Shown piece by piece: positions 25,125-34,131 of a DNA stretch of 64,000 bases (the stretch's first letter is position 1; every line of letters starts with the position of its first letter). The notes under the pieces were generated by a model. It was not told where the DNA came from, ran no database searches, and saw only the letters and a program-made list of their open reading frames with translations. The stretch comes from Enterocloster clostridioformis (GTDB taxonomy: Bacteria > Bacillota > Clostridia > Lachnospirales > Lachnospiraceae). The translations under genes were made by a program, and so were the position numbers. The stretch lies in NCBI RefSeq assembly GCF_020297485.1, contig NZ_JAIWZC010000001.1, positions 1,302,001-1,366,000 on the forward strand, written 5' to 3'.

Positions 25125-26267
25125 TCATACCTCTTTACGGCGGAACCGCTCTATGTCCCCCGCAAGGACAGCAAGACTGTCCGTAATGCCTTTAAAGGCT
25201 CCGTAATGATACAGATTCACAAACAGCAGGCCGATGGGCACGGCCAGAATCATTCCCGCGATTCCGTCCGTCTTAAATCCCAGATACAATAAAAACAGCG
25301 TGAGAAGGGGAGGCAGACCCATACTGTCACCCACCAGCTTTGGCTGCACAATCTGCCTTGTCACCTGTGTCAATACATAAATCAGCAGCAGGCCCGCGGC
25401 AAAGGCGTATTCGCCTCCCAAAAGCTTAATAAGCCCCCATGGAAGAAGGGCTGTACCTGTTCCGAATACCGGCAGAAAATCCAGGAACGCGATGAGAAAC
25501 GCCCACAGCGGGCCGTAACCAACTCCCAGCATTATAAACCCCGCCGTAAGTATCAGCCATACCACTGCCATAATCTTAAACTGGGCCATGAAATAACCGC
25601 CTATAAGATGGCGCACCTCCCCCTTCAGGTACAGTCCGTAATGGCCTGCCCATTGGGGCATATGGGCTTTTATGGCTGCCAGGATGCGGTCCCTGTCCAC
25701 GATAAAGAAATAGGCAGACAGGATGGTGACCACGGTGTAGACCAGCATGGCCGGAAGGCTTTTTGCCACGGTTCCCGCCGCCTCCACGGTAGGGGAGGCA
25801 ATCTTTTCCACAACCGTCCCCATATAGCTTCCCAGATTGTTTCCAAACTGGGCCCAGCTCTGCTGTATGCTGTCGGGCATGAAATCAAACAGATGCTCCA
25901 GCTGCTCCATGCTGCGTGCCACATCCCCCTCAATACCGGCATAAAGTCCGGGAAGGTCCAGAATGAACTGGCGCAGCAGGACAAAGGTCCTTGACACCAG
26001 CAGGTATAAGAGTCCGATGACAAGAGCCAGGGCAGCCGCCACAATGACAATGGAGCTGTGCCTTCGCACCAGCTTCACCCGGCGCTCCAGAAAACGCACC
26101 AGGGGATTGGCTATCATGGCGATAACCCAGCCTATGACAAAGGGCATGAAAAACCTCAAAAGCTTAGGTCCCAGCAGGCAGATTAACAGCCAGCCCGTCA
26201 ACGGGATTATAATATTAAGTATAAGACGAAGATAATGCTTCCAGCCTGTTTCTTCCATCATATCCAT
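25125..26267 (-). CDS. AI-2E family transporter (PF01594-type permease)
   Basis: Membrane protein with about eight helices in 380 residues: a pair near 20-55, one near 70-90, then a large amphipathic region (about 110-180) and a C-terminal helix cluster with the conserved-looking FLDFLPVFGTGTALLPWG block. The family includes AI-2 exporters (TqsA) and Na+/H+ antiporters, so the name does not fix the substrate. Its start lies 21 bp from the hisC stop, suggesting one transcript. Confidence 0.88.
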   Translation of the reverse strand: MDMMEETGWKHYLRLILNIIIPLTGWLLICLLGPKLLRFFMPFVIGWVIAMIANPLVRFLERRVKLVRRHSSIVIVAAALALVIGLLYLLVSRTFVLLRQFILDLPGLYAGIEGDVARSMEQLEHLFDFMPDSIQQSWAQFGNNLGSYMGTVVEKIASPTVEAAGTVAKSLPAMLVYTVVTILSAYFFIVDRDRILAAIKAHMPQWAGHYGLYLKGEVRHLIGGYFMAQFKIMAVVWLILTAGFIMLGVGYGPLWAFLIAFLDFLPVFGTGTALLPWGLIKLLGGEYAFAAGLLLIYVLTQVTRQIVQPKLVGDSMGLPPLLTLFLLYLGFKTDGIAGMILAVPIGLLFVNLYHYGAFKGITDSLAVLAGDIERFRRKEV

Positions 26268-26288
26268 CTCTCCTGACTGCTTTTTCCG

Positions 26289-27371
26289 TTACTCTGAATC
26301 CCCGGCAGGCTTCCACTCCTTCAGATACTGTTCCAGGAACCGGAACAAAACATCCATCTCCTCATCCGTTCCAATGCTGACCCGAAGGCTGTTGTCCAGC
26401 CTGGGCGCATTGAAATAGCGCACATAAATCCGCTCCTTCTTCAGCGCGTCGAATATGGCCCTGGCCGGAACCCGTTCATGGGTGGCCAGAATAAAATTTG
26501 TCATGGAATCCGGGAATGTAAATCCAAGTTCTGCAAACCGTTTCTTGGCGCGCTCCCTGGTATCCATGATTTTCGCCCTGATCTCCTCAAAATATGCCCT
26601 GTCCTTTACAGCCTGGGTACCCGCGAGCTGGGACGGCAGGTTCATGGTATAGGAGTTATAGGAATATTTAACATCATTCAGCGCTTTAATCAATACAGGG
26701 CTTCCCAGTGCAAAGCCAATACGCACCCCTGCCATGGAACGTGACTTGCTGAAGGTCTGGACTACCAGCAGGTTGTCATACCCGGACAAAAGCTCCCTGG
26801 CAGAGGGGCCTGCAAAGTCGATGTATGCCTCATCCACGATTACAATAACATCCTGGTTGGCTTTTACAATTTCCTCTACCTGGTCCAGAGGCATATAGAC
26901 GCCTGTGGGCGCATTAGGGTTTGGAAATATGATTCCCCCATTTTCCCCTTTATAATCCAGGGGACGGATAGCCATATTTTCGTCCAGCGCCGGCGTCTCA
27001 TAGGAAATCCGGTATAAATCCGCCCAAACCTTGTAAAAGGAATAGGTGATATCCGGAAACAGCACCGGCTTTTGGGAGTTAAAAAAGGTCAGGAAGGACA
27101 TGGCTATGACATCGTCAGATCCAACCCCCACAAACACCTGGTCCTCCCCCACCCCGTAGTATTCCGCCAGGGCCTTTACAAGCTCTGCGGATGACGGATC
27201 AGGGTACTTGCGCAGCCGGTCCACGTCCATTTCCTTCAGAGCCCTTTCCACGCCCGGCGCAGGCGGATAGGGGTTTTCGTTGGTATTCAGTTTAATCAGT
27301 TTATCGCCTGCCGGCTGGTCCCCCGGTACATAGGGAACTACCCGGCGTATATTCATTTCCCATGGTCTCAT
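26289..27371 (-). CDS. hisC: Histidinol-phosphate aminotransferase
   Basis: PLP enzyme of fold type I that converts imidazole-acetol phosphate and glutamate to histidinol phosphate. The PLP lysine lies in TFSKSRSMAGVRIGF, the phosphate-binding region in GVGSDDVIAMSF, and the conserved NPNAPTG block is present. The length of 360 is normal. No other his gene is nearby, so the copy is isolated. It could instead serve aromatic or threonine-phosphate transamination, which related enzymes do. It lies 38 bp after a second aminotransferase gene on the same strand. Confidence 0.88.
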   Translation of the reverse strand: MRPWEMNIRRVVPYVPGDQPAGDKLIKLNTNENPYPPAPGVERALKEMDVDRLRKYPDPSSAELVKALAEYYGVGEDQVFVGVGSDDVIAMSFLTFFNSQKPVLFPDITYSFYKVWADLYRISYETPALDENMAIRPLDYKGENGGIIFPNPNAPTGVYMPLDQVEEIVKANQDVIVIVDEAYIDFAGPSARELLSGYDNLLVVQTFSKSRSMAGVRIGFALGSPVLIKALNDVKYSYNSYTMNLPSQLAGTQAVKDRAYFEEIRAKIMDTRERAKKRFAELGFTFPDSMTNFILATHERVPARAIFDALKKERIYVRYFNAPRLDNSLRVSIGTDEEMDVLFRFLEQYLKEWKPAGDSE

Positions 27372-27409
27372 ATCTGCTCTCCTCCAGAATTTTCCCGCTC
27401 TCCGGCTGT

Positions 27410-28603
27410 TTATTTTTTGAGGCCGTAGTCCGCGGCCGCCTTTGCGAAGGCAGGAAGGGAGCGTTCGATCTGCTCATAGGACACACAGTAGGATATCCGC
27501 ACATAGCCGGGGCAAGCGAAGGAGGTTCCGGGAACCACCAGGATATTGTATTTCTTACAATTCTCACAGAATTTCTTTTCATCGGCCTCCGGAGACTTTA
27601 CGAAAAGATAAAATGCGCCCTGGGGCTTAATACACTCAAATCCCAGACCCTTAAGCCCGTTGTAGAGCAGGTTCCTGTTCCTGTCATACGCCTCCAGATT
27701 CACCTTGGCATCCAGGCAGCGCATGATGACTCTCTGCATCAGGGACGGGGCATTGACACAGCCCAGCACCCGGTTCGCGATGGTGGCCGCATCGAACACT
27801 TCCCCGCTGTCCTTTAAGGCATCGGGAATCACGAGATAGCCAATACGCTCTCCCGGCAGGGACAGAGACTTGCTGTAGGAGTAGCAGATAACGGTGTTGT
27901 CATAAACATTCGTCACATAGGGTACCTCCACGCCGTCGTAAGCCAGTTCCCTGTAAGGCTCGTCGGACAGCAGCACGATGGTTGTCCCCAGTTCCTTTTC
28001 CTTGGCCCGCATGATGTCAGCCATCTTTGTAAGGGTTTCCAGGGAGTACACCACTCCGGTGGGATTATTGGGGGTATTGATAATGACCGCCTTGGTCCTA
28101 GCATTAATCTTCTGCTCAAGCTCTGCCAGGTTGGGCTCAAAATCCGTTGTATCCGGTGAAATGACCACCAGGTTTCCATCGTAATTACGGACATAGTTGC
28201 CGTACTCCACAAAATAGGGGGCAAATGCAATGACCTCATCCCCCGGATTCAGCAGGGTCTTTAAAATCACATTCAGGCCGCTGGCCGCCCCCACGGTCAT
28301 CAGGATATTGTTCTTGTGAAACCGCGTGCCGAAGCGCTTATTTAATGATTCAGCCACAGCCTGTCTTACATCCTCATAGCCCGCGTTGCTCATATAACCA
28401 TGGACAAAGGTGGACTCTTCTTCCTTCAGGATATCACAGATTGCCAGGTTCACCTCCGCCGGAGCCGGCACATTGGGATTGCCCAGACTGAAATCATACA
28501 CATTCTCCGCACCGTGGATGGAAGCCAGACGCTTACCCTCCTCAAACATGGCCCGGATGGCGGAATTATTATTGACCAATGGTTTCATTTTCTCCGATAT
28601 CAT
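27410..28603 (-). CDS. Class I/II PLP aminotransferase (aspartate-aminotransferase-like)
   Basis: 397 residues from the chosen start. The PLP lysine is in CYSYSKSLSLPGERIGY, and NTPNNPTGVVY and the C-terminal arginine block near VRISYC are typical of the AAT superfamily (subgroup I-gamma). The likely reaction is aspartate or aromatic amino acid with 2-oxoglutarate. The ATG at 28603 (MISEKMKPL) has AGAGAGGA just upstream; the frame stays open to 28669 without family similarity. A consensus promoter lies at 28681-28709, making this the first gene of the hisC/AI-2E run. The substrate is inferred, not determined. Confidence 0.87.
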   Translation of the reverse strand: MISEKMKPLVNNNSAIRAMFEEGKRLASIHGAENVYDFSLGNPNVPAPAEVNLAICDILKEEESTFVHGYMSNAGYEDVRQAVAESLNKRFGTRFHKNNILMTVGAASGLNVILKTLLNPGDEVIAFAPYFVEYGNYVRNYDGNLVVISPDTTDFEPNLAELEQKINARTKAVIINTPNNPTGVVYSLETLTKMADIMRAKEKELGTTIVLLSDEPYRELAYDGVEVPYVTNVYDNTVICYSYSKSLSLPGERIGYLVIPDALKDSGEVFDAATIANRVLGCVNAPSLMQRVIMRCLDAKVNLEAYDRNRNLLYNGLKGLGFECIKPQGAFYLFVKSPEADEKKFCENCKKYNILVVPGTSFACPGYVRISYCVSYEQIERSLPAFAKAAADYGLKK

Positions 28604-28680
28604 ACTTATGTCCTCTCTTTCTCCCTGATGGCAGACCTTACTTTGTTTTACATAAACTGGATGGTCCATCTGTTGATATG

Positions 28681-28709
28681 ATTGTAGCTTTATGGGGGAG
28701 GATTGTCAA
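28681..28709 (-). promoter_or_regulatory. Sigma-A promoter of the aminotransferase operon
   Basis: Minus-strand TTGACA (28709-28704), 17-bp spacer and TACAAT (28686-28681). The predicted start near 28674 leaves a leader of about 70 nt. Confidence 0.75.
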
Positions 28710-29103
28710 TAGGGGGATTTGGCTGTAATAGGTATGGTGAGAAATCCCAGGACTGCATCCCGGATGACCCACACCAAGAAGCACAAACAACAGCCAGCCG
28801 TCAAAGCAGGGAGCCGCCGATTTGGGTGTTGGTGAGTCCCATGGCGCACCAAGGCGTTATTGGGATTAACTGGGTATTTATTGCATTTTTTACTTTTCCA
28901 TTTTGGGATTTTGGGATATAATAAGCTATGATTAACCATGTAAGAAAAGCATCAGAAGGGAGAGTTAAAACATATGCCGGCAAACACGGGGGACGCTGTC
29001 CCTGCGGATTCCGGAACGCCTTGATGCCGGCTGAAAATCCCGGTATTACCATCATTGCCTGACAAATAATATAGACAAAAGATTAACAGAAAGGCGGAAC
29101 ATC
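28710..29103 (+). promoter_or_regulatory. Intergenic region and structured leader of sdaAB-sdaAA
   Basis: This gene-free spacer has a TATAAT at 28917-28922 (no good -35), leaving a leader of about 175 nt. Within the leader, GCCGGC at 28976-28981 can pair with GCCGGC at 29026-29031, enclosing a GGGAC/GTCCC hairpin (28990-29002). No known riboswitch or T-box signature was recognised. The part from 28710 to 28900 shows nothing I can assign. Confidence 0.4.
28974..29024 (+). CDS. Possible 16-codon leader ORF before sdaAB
   Basis: ATG at 28974 lies 9 bases after GAAGGGAGAG and opens a 16-codon frame (MPANTGDAVPADSGTP) ending at 29024, wholly inside the structured leader. There is no run of serine codons, so classic attenuation is not obvious. 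Translation is unproven. Confidence 0.2.
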   Translation: MPANTGDAVPADSGTP

Positions 29104-29763
29104 ATGAATGTATTTGATATCCTGGGGCCGGTGATGATTGGCCCTTCCAGTTCCCACACGGCAGGGGCTGCCAGAATCGGCAGGATAACCCTGGCTCTGC
29201 TGGGAGCGCCGGCCGTAAAGGCGGACATTTTCCTCCACGGCTCTTTCGCAAAGACCTATAAGGGCCACGGCACGGACAAGGCCCTCATTGCCGGTATCAT
29301 GGGAATGGCCACGGACGACAGCCGTATACGCAGGGCGCCGGAGCTGGCAAGAGAGCAGGGGTTGGAAGTAAACATTGCCACAGGCGACATCGACGGGGCC
29401 CATCCCAATACGGCCAGAGTCACCCTGACCGACGCTGCGGGCAGCACGGTCTCCCTTTTGGGAAGCAGCATCGGCGGCGGAAATATACTTGTAAAGGAAG
29501 TCAACGGCATGGAGGTATCCATCACAGGACAGCACACCACCCTGATTGTGCTCCACCGCGACGCGCCCGGCACCATTGCGGCTGTCACGGAGGTCATGGC
29601 CGACGCAGGGGTGAATATCTGCAACTTCCGTCTGTCCAGGCAGAGCCGGGGCGGCGAGGCCGTGATGACCATTGAGATTGACGGCAGTTTCGGACCGGAG
29701 CTGAACGAAAAAATCAAAGTGCTTCCCAACATTTTCTCCAGCACCATGCTTCAGCCCATATAG
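29104..29763 (+). CDS. sdaAB: L-serine dehydratase, beta subunit
   Basis: Regulatory/partner subunit of the [4Fe-4S] serine dehydratase that deaminates L-serine to pyruvate and ammonia. The N-terminal block (about 1-140) has the family signature GPSSSHTAGAARIG. The C-terminal ACT domain (about 148-219, from LIVLHRDAPGTIAAV) is the usual site for serine sensing. The 219-residue length matches the two-gene clostridial form. Translation begins at 29104 after AAAGGCGG. The alpha-subunit gene follows 36 bp later, in one operon. Confidence 0.95.
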   Translation: MNVFDILGPVMIGPSSSHTAGAARIGRITLALLGAPAVKADIFLHGSFAKTYKGHGTDKALIAGIMGMATDDSRIRRAPELAREQGLEVNIATGDIDGAHPNTARVTLTDAAGSTVSLLGSSIGGGNILVKEVNGMEVSITGQHTTLIVLHRDAPGTIAAVTEVMADAGVNICNFRLSRQSRGGEAVMTIEIDGSFGPELNEKIKVLPNIFSSTMLQPI

Positions 29764-29799
29764 CTGATGAAACCTACAATTACAGGAGGATTTATATTT

Positions 29800-30735
29800 A
29801 TGGAACCTGAATTCAATTACTCCTCAGTGGCATCCATCGTAACCGCCGCCGAAAAAAGCGGCCTTCCCATCTCTGCCATCGTCTTAAGGCAGCAGGCAGA
29901 ACAGATGGAACAGACTGAGGAATCTATATATGAACACATGCGGAAAAATTACCAGGTCATGGCAGAGTGCATTGAGCCCGGCTGTAATAAAGACCTCAAA
30001 AGCACCAGCGGACTGACCGGCGGCAGCGCCTTTAAGATGCGCCAAATATCTGAAAGTGGAAAAAGCCTGACCGGTTCCTTTCTCTCCGGCGCCCTGTACC
30101 GGGCCCTGGCTGTCTCGGAGCTCAATGCGGCCATGGGACGGATTGTGGCAGCCCCCACAGCAGGAAGCTGCGGCATCCTTCCCGCCGCCCTGCTGACCAT
30201 GCAGGAAGAAAAGCAGATTCCGGAAAGGGACTGTGTCATGTCCCTGTTCACCGCATCCGCCGTAGGCATGGTCATTGCCAACAATGCCTCCCTGGCAGGC
30301 GCCCAGGGCGGATGTCAGGCCGAGTGCGGTTCTGCCGCCGCCATGGCTGCCGCTGCCATCGTGGAACTGGCAGGCGGTACCCCGAAGATGGCGGAACATG
30401 CCATCGCCATTGCCATCAAAAACATACTGGGACTTGTATGCGATCCGGTAGCCGGACTGGTGGAGATTCCCTGTATCAAGCGCAACGCCTCCGGCGTGGC
30501 CGGCGCCTTTGTGGCGGCGGAGCTGGCCCTGGCCGGCATTGAAAGCGCAATCCCTGCCGACGAAGTCATCTGGACCATGAAGAAGGTGGGCGACGCCATG
30601 TCCTCCACCTTAAAGGAGACAGCCGAGAGCGGCCTGGCCGCTACCCCTACGGGAAGGCGTCTTCATGAACATGTTTTCGGGACTGCCCGGGAAGCCCATA
30701 GCGGGTGCAGCGGATGCGGGGGATGTTCCTCCTGA
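29800..30735 (+). CDS. sdaAA: L-serine dehydratase, alpha subunit (iron-sulfur catalytic)
   Basis: Catalytic subunit. Cys172, Cys214 and Cys225 have exactly the 42- and 11-residue spacing of the three cluster ligands of the one-chain bacterial enzymes. A C-terminal GCSGCGGCSS supplies further cysteines, and the last residues are where the family places its tail cysteine. The SGLTGGSA and AAPTAGSCGI blocks are diagnostic. The ATG at 29800 is chosen over 29767 because AGGAGG lies 10 bases upstream. The product pyruvate may feed the pyruvate-related cluster at 34.8-38.9 kb. A bidirectional terminator follows at 30786. Confidence 0.95.
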   Translation: MEPEFNYSSVASIVTAAEKSGLPISAIVLRQQAEQMEQTEESIYEHMRKNYQVMAECIEPGCNKDLKSTSGLTGGSAFKMRQISESGKSLTGSFLSGALYRALAVSELNAAMGRIVAAPTAGSCGILPAALLTMQEEKQIPERDCVMSLFTASAVGMVIANNASLAGAQGGCQAECGSAAAMAAAAIVELAGGTPKMAEHAIAIAIKNILGLVCDPVAGLVEIPCIKRNASGVAGAFVAAELALAGIESAIPADEVIWTMKKVGDAMSSTLKETAESGLAATPTGRRLHEHVFGTAREAHSGCSGCGGCSS

Positions 30736-30785
30736 AGCAGATGTGTTTCAACGATATCAAACAATGTCAGATAGACGGCAGCAAC

Positions 30786-30831
30786 AAAAGCAGGGAACAA
30801 ATCACTGAAACGTGATTGATTCCCTGCTTTT
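30786..30831. terminator. Bidirectional terminator between sdaAA and the ABC permease
   Basis: A 12-bp perfect outer stem (AAAAGCAGGGAA 30786-30797 with TTCCCTGCTTTT 30820-30831) and an inner 6-bp stem (AATCAC/GTGATT) with a 6-nt loop. A/T runs on both flanks make it work for both convergent transcripts. Confidence 0.85.
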
Positions 30832-30854
30832 ATGTTCAGTCCTCTCCTATCCGT

Positions 30855-33257
30855 CTACTTTCCGTTATTCAAAGGAATGCCGGCAAAGAGTTCCGCTATC
30901 TCAGGAGTGATTCTGTTCTTTATGAGCATTCCTCCCACTCCCGCTTCATTCTCTGTCCTTATGGTACAATAGGGGCCTCCCTCCACTGTCTCGCAAAGAT
31001 AATTCATACGGCAGCTGTCATCCTCCGCAATGGCTCCCATCAGCAGACGGATGGCAGCGGGCTCCTCAATTACCAGGGAACCGCTCTCCCGGTAGTTGGG
31101 ATTGATTTTCTGAAGCTCTGCCAGCGCCTCTCCTTCCGGCAGTTCTCCCTGCTGTTCATAAAAATAATTCTGAACGTCAAATGTGATGCGCTCCACTTTC
31201 TCAGGCGCCAGACAGGTGCCGGGTTCAATCCCCTGCTCCTTCAGAAGCTCAATGGTACGCTCAAAGGATAGGTACACCGGCCAGTACTGGCTCACATCCT
31301 CCACCTGATAGCGCTCCATGCCGCCAAAGGCGGACCTGGTTGTCTGGCGCTGCTGCTGGAGATAGGTATTCTCCTGGTCAGTCATAAACACAAGACTGCC
31401 CACAGGCATCTCCACCAGCCGTTCCTCCACGGTCAGCTCCCTCATATCCTGCTGGTACGCCTTAAGTACGGCCTCCTGGACACGGCTGTCCTGACTCACA
31501 TCCATGACCTGGTCCGCCTCCCTGTACAGAACCTGTTTTACCTGTCCTGGTTCCTGGCTTAAAATCCTGTACATGCCTTCCTTGTAAGCATCCTGTCTGT
31601 ACAGGGCCTCATAGGAATCCATCACGGCAGACAGGGGCAGGGAATAGGAACGCCTCACCTCACGGCCGTTTGCCAGACGGTAGCATACTGTCATATTGGT
31701 CTCAAATTTTTCCTGTTCCGAATCCTCTTTGCTGCCCGTCTTCATGGCCAGAAAGATGGAGGTGGGACCGTCCGCCCCGCCGATAGATCTGGCTGCATTG
31801 GAATGGTAGCCGTCAATACGGGCCACTGCCTTGCGTATGCCCAGCCGCTCATCCCGTCCCTCAAGGGCGCGTTTCCTTCCCTCTTCCACCATGGACATGA
31901 CAGCCTCTTTATCGGTTAGCACCATGTTTTCTTCTATATATTCATAGGGGTCTGCATATCTTCTCTGCAGCTTTCCGTCACTGCCTGTCTCAAATGTCTT
32001 ATCCGAGAGCCAGCTGCTGTCCACGCCGATATCCAGGCTGGCGGACACGATTTCTTCCTTGGACGGAATATAGGAGTCATAACCGTACCAGTCATACCGG
32101 AAGCTTAAGAATGCCAGGATCCCGGCTGCAAGGCACAGTCCCAGCTGCAGTCTGTGGCAGAACATCTTCTTAAAATCAAAATGATAGATGATTTCCACGA
32201 TACAGTGGGTCAGCACCACCGACACCATGGTTCCGAACAGTCCCCAGCGCAGCCTGCTCTGCAGCGACCAGAAGAACATGCCTCCGGCTAAACCGATTCC
32301 AAGCACCAGCAATATCCGGACAGGCGGCATGGATTTCTTAAATGCCATAGCCTTGCCCGCTGCCTCCGAAGGACGTTTGCGGTACAGCTCCAGATCCAGT
32401 GTGGCGACGGCCAGAAATGCCAGGATCGTGCAGATGAGCTCCGGAACATGTTTGACCAGTTCATTCATCTTCCATCCAAAGGAATTAATATATACGCTGA
32501 ACGGGGACAGGTACCTGACGCCCCATGTAAAGGGCGATTGGTCTGAACTCCACATATATCTGGCCGTGGTGACGAAAAATGTTTCACAGTACCATCCCAG
32601 AAGCATCATGACTCCGGGCAGGAAGAAAAAGAACACGCCCGTTCCCAAAACGCCTACCACGATATTTCCAGTCATCATCATGGCCGCCACAGCCACTGAA
32701 TACATGAGGGCGTAATACAGCATGTTAAGGGCCCATCCCCCGGCCATGGCTCCCAGTATCCTTCCCGCAGGCACGCCGTAGGACAGAGCCACCCCTGTGA
32801 GAAGAAGCAGATTAAACCCATAGGCAGCGCCAACCATAAATATGCCTCCGGAGAACTGAGCTCCAAACAGGGCCTCCCGCCTCACCGGTATGCTGTGGTA
32901 AAAATCCACCTTTTTCTTATTGTGCAGATAAGCAAAGCTGGATACGCCGATAACCACTGCCGCGGTTATCATCAAAAATGCAATCATGCCGTTCCCGTAT
33001 TCCACACCGTTTAACACAACCTCTGTCTTCAGTTCCAGAAGCCTGGCCTTGTACTGGAGGTCGGTCATGGTACCATCCTGGATAAAGGGCTCGTAATCAT
33101 TGTACCTGTAGTAATTGGAGTTGGCTGCGTTCTCCATGTTCAGAGCCAGCCCAATGGGAAGGGTGAAGAAAAATGCCAGAAAAACCAGGGCAACAGCCCA
33201 CAGCCTTCTCCTGAAATCCTCCTTTAGCAGCTTAAAGTATAAGCTTCCTGATGTCAT
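30855..33257 (-). CDS. ABC transporter permease with large extracytoplasmic region
   Basis: 800 residues from the chosen start. The first ~335 residues contain about seven membrane helices of an ABC-2-like permease. One or two more follow, then a long hydrophilic C-terminal half (about 390-800) predicted to be extracellular or membrane-peripheral. This half contains SIGGADGPTSIFLA (491-504), a motif otherwise known from sodium-pumping decarboxylase beta subunits. The ATG at 33257 (MTSGSLYFK) follows GGAGGTGG and overlaps the ATPase gene by 26 bp, showing tight coupling. It is the membrane partner of the ATPase at 33232-34131 in a GntR(YtrA)-ABC module, a type often concerned with cell-envelope stress or antibiotic peptides. 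The substrate is unknown. Confidence 0.85.
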   Translation of the reverse strand: MTSGSLYFKLLKEDFRRRLWAVALVFLAFFFTLPIGLALNMENAANSNYYRYNDYEPFIQDGTMTDLQYKARLLELKTEVVLNGVEYGNGMIAFLMITAAVVIGVSSFAYLHNKKKVDFYHSIPVRREALFGAQFSGGIFMVGAAYGFNLLLLTGVALSYGVPAGRILGAMAGGWALNMLYYALMYSVAVAAMMMTGNIVVGVLGTGVFFFFLPGVMMLLGWYCETFFVTTARYMWSSDQSPFTWGVRYLSPFSVYINSFGWKMNELVKHVPELICTILAFLAVATLDLELYRKRPSEAAGKAMAFKKSMPPVRILLVLGIGLAGGMFFWSLQSRLRWGLFGTMVSVVLTHCIVEIIYHFDFKKMFCHRLQLGLCLAAGILAFLSFRYDWYGYDSYIPSKEEIVSASLDIGVDSSWLSDKTFETGSDGKLQRRYADPYEYIEENMVLTDKEAVMSMVEEGRKRALEGRDERLGIRKAVARIDGYHSNAARSIGGADGPTSIFLAMKTGSKEDSEQEKFETNMTVCYRLANGREVRRSYSLPLSAVMDSYEALYRQDAYKEGMYRILSQEPGQVKQVLYREADQVMDVSQDSRVQEAVLKAYQQDMRELTVEERLVEMPVGSLVFMTDQENTYLQQQRQTTRSAFGGMERYQVEDVSQYWPVYLSFERTIELLKEQGIEPGTCLAPEKVERITFDVQNYFYEQQGELPEGEALAELQKINPNYRESGSLVIEEPAAIRLLMGAIAEDDSCRMNYLCETVEGGPYCTIRTENEAGVGGMLIKNRITPEIAELFAGIPLNNGK

Positions 33258-34131
33258 AACCAGCCACCTCCGTTTCACTGATGAATATTTCCTCCAGGGA
33301 CAGGGGGATACACTCAAAGAATACCGGCTCATAGGAAGCCATGACAGCCTCCACCTCGCCCCTGCTTCCCCGCGCCGTAATGGTGCAGAGACTTCCCCTC
33401 TGTTCCACATTTACCTTGTCAAGGGACGTCAGGTCCTCCGGCTTCATATCCGGTTTAAGGACACACTGTATTTTGTGGATGTTGAGCTTCATGTCATCCA
33501 AATCCTTTGACAGGAGGATACCGCCCTTGTGAAGCAGTCCCACATGGTCGCATATGTCCTCCAGCTCCCTCAGGTTATGGGAAGCAATGATTGGAGTCAG
33601 GTTCCTGTCCTCCATATCCGCCGCAAATATGCTCTTTACCGCCTGGCGCATCACCGGGTCCAGCCCGTCAAAGGTCTCGTCGCAGAACAGGTAGTCCGTG
33701 CCTGCGCACACGCCGCAGATAACGGAGACCTGTTTCTTCATGCCCTTGGAAAATGTGTGTATCTTCCGCTTCTCGTCAAGGCCGAAATTTTCCATCAGCT
33801 TGTGGAAACGCGCCTCGTCAAATCCCTGGTACACCTTCCTGTAATAATGCATCATCTCCTCGGGAGTGGTATTATTAAAGAAGTACTGTTCATCCGATAT
33901 ATAGAAAAAGCGCTTCTTTGCCGGGATATTCTCAAATACCTCATGCCCGTCAATGGTTATGCATCCCTCGTCAGGCTTCAGCACGCCGCTGGCCAGCCTT
34001 AAAAAAGTGGACTTTCCGGCTCCGTTGGTACCGATGAGCCCGAACACGCTGCCGTCCCGTATGGCGGCACTTATGTGGTCCACTGCCACGATATCGTCAA
34101 ACCGCTTTGTCAGGTTCACTGCTTCAATCAT
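33232..34131 (-). CDS. ABC transporter ATP-binding protein
   Basis: ATPase subunit, 299 residues. Walker A is GTNGAGKST (34-42). The signature is the degenerate FSKGMKKQ, common in ABC-2/YtrB-like ATPases, and Walker B is YLFCDETFDGLDP. A ~90-residue C-terminal extension follows the nucleotide-binding domain, as in this subfamily. The start at 34131 (MIEAVNLTKRF) follows GGGGAGAG and overlaps the end of the GntR gene by 8 bp; the longer frame to 34176 is out of line with the family. It works with the permease gene that overlaps its 3' end. Confidence 0.92.
   Translation of the reverse strand: MIEAVNLTKRFDDIVAVDHISAAIRDGSVFGLIGTNGAGKSTFLRLASGVLKPDEGCITIDGHEVFENIPAKKRFFYISDEQYFFNNTTPEEMMHYYRKVYQGFDEARFHKLMENFGLDEKRKIHTFSKGMKKQVSVICGVCAGTDYLFCDETFDGLDPVMRQAVKSIFAADMEDRNLTPIIASHNLRELEDICDHVGLLHKGGILLSKDLDDMKLNIHKIQCVLKPDMKPEDLTSLDKVNVEQRGSLCTITARGSRGEVEAVMASYEPVFFECIPLSLEEIFISETEVAGYDIRKLIL

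Noticed and set aside
28710..29103. T-box or amino-acid riboswitch before serine dehydratase
   Set aside because: No TGGNACCGCG-like antiterminator sequence, specifier loop or glycine/SAM/lysine core was found.
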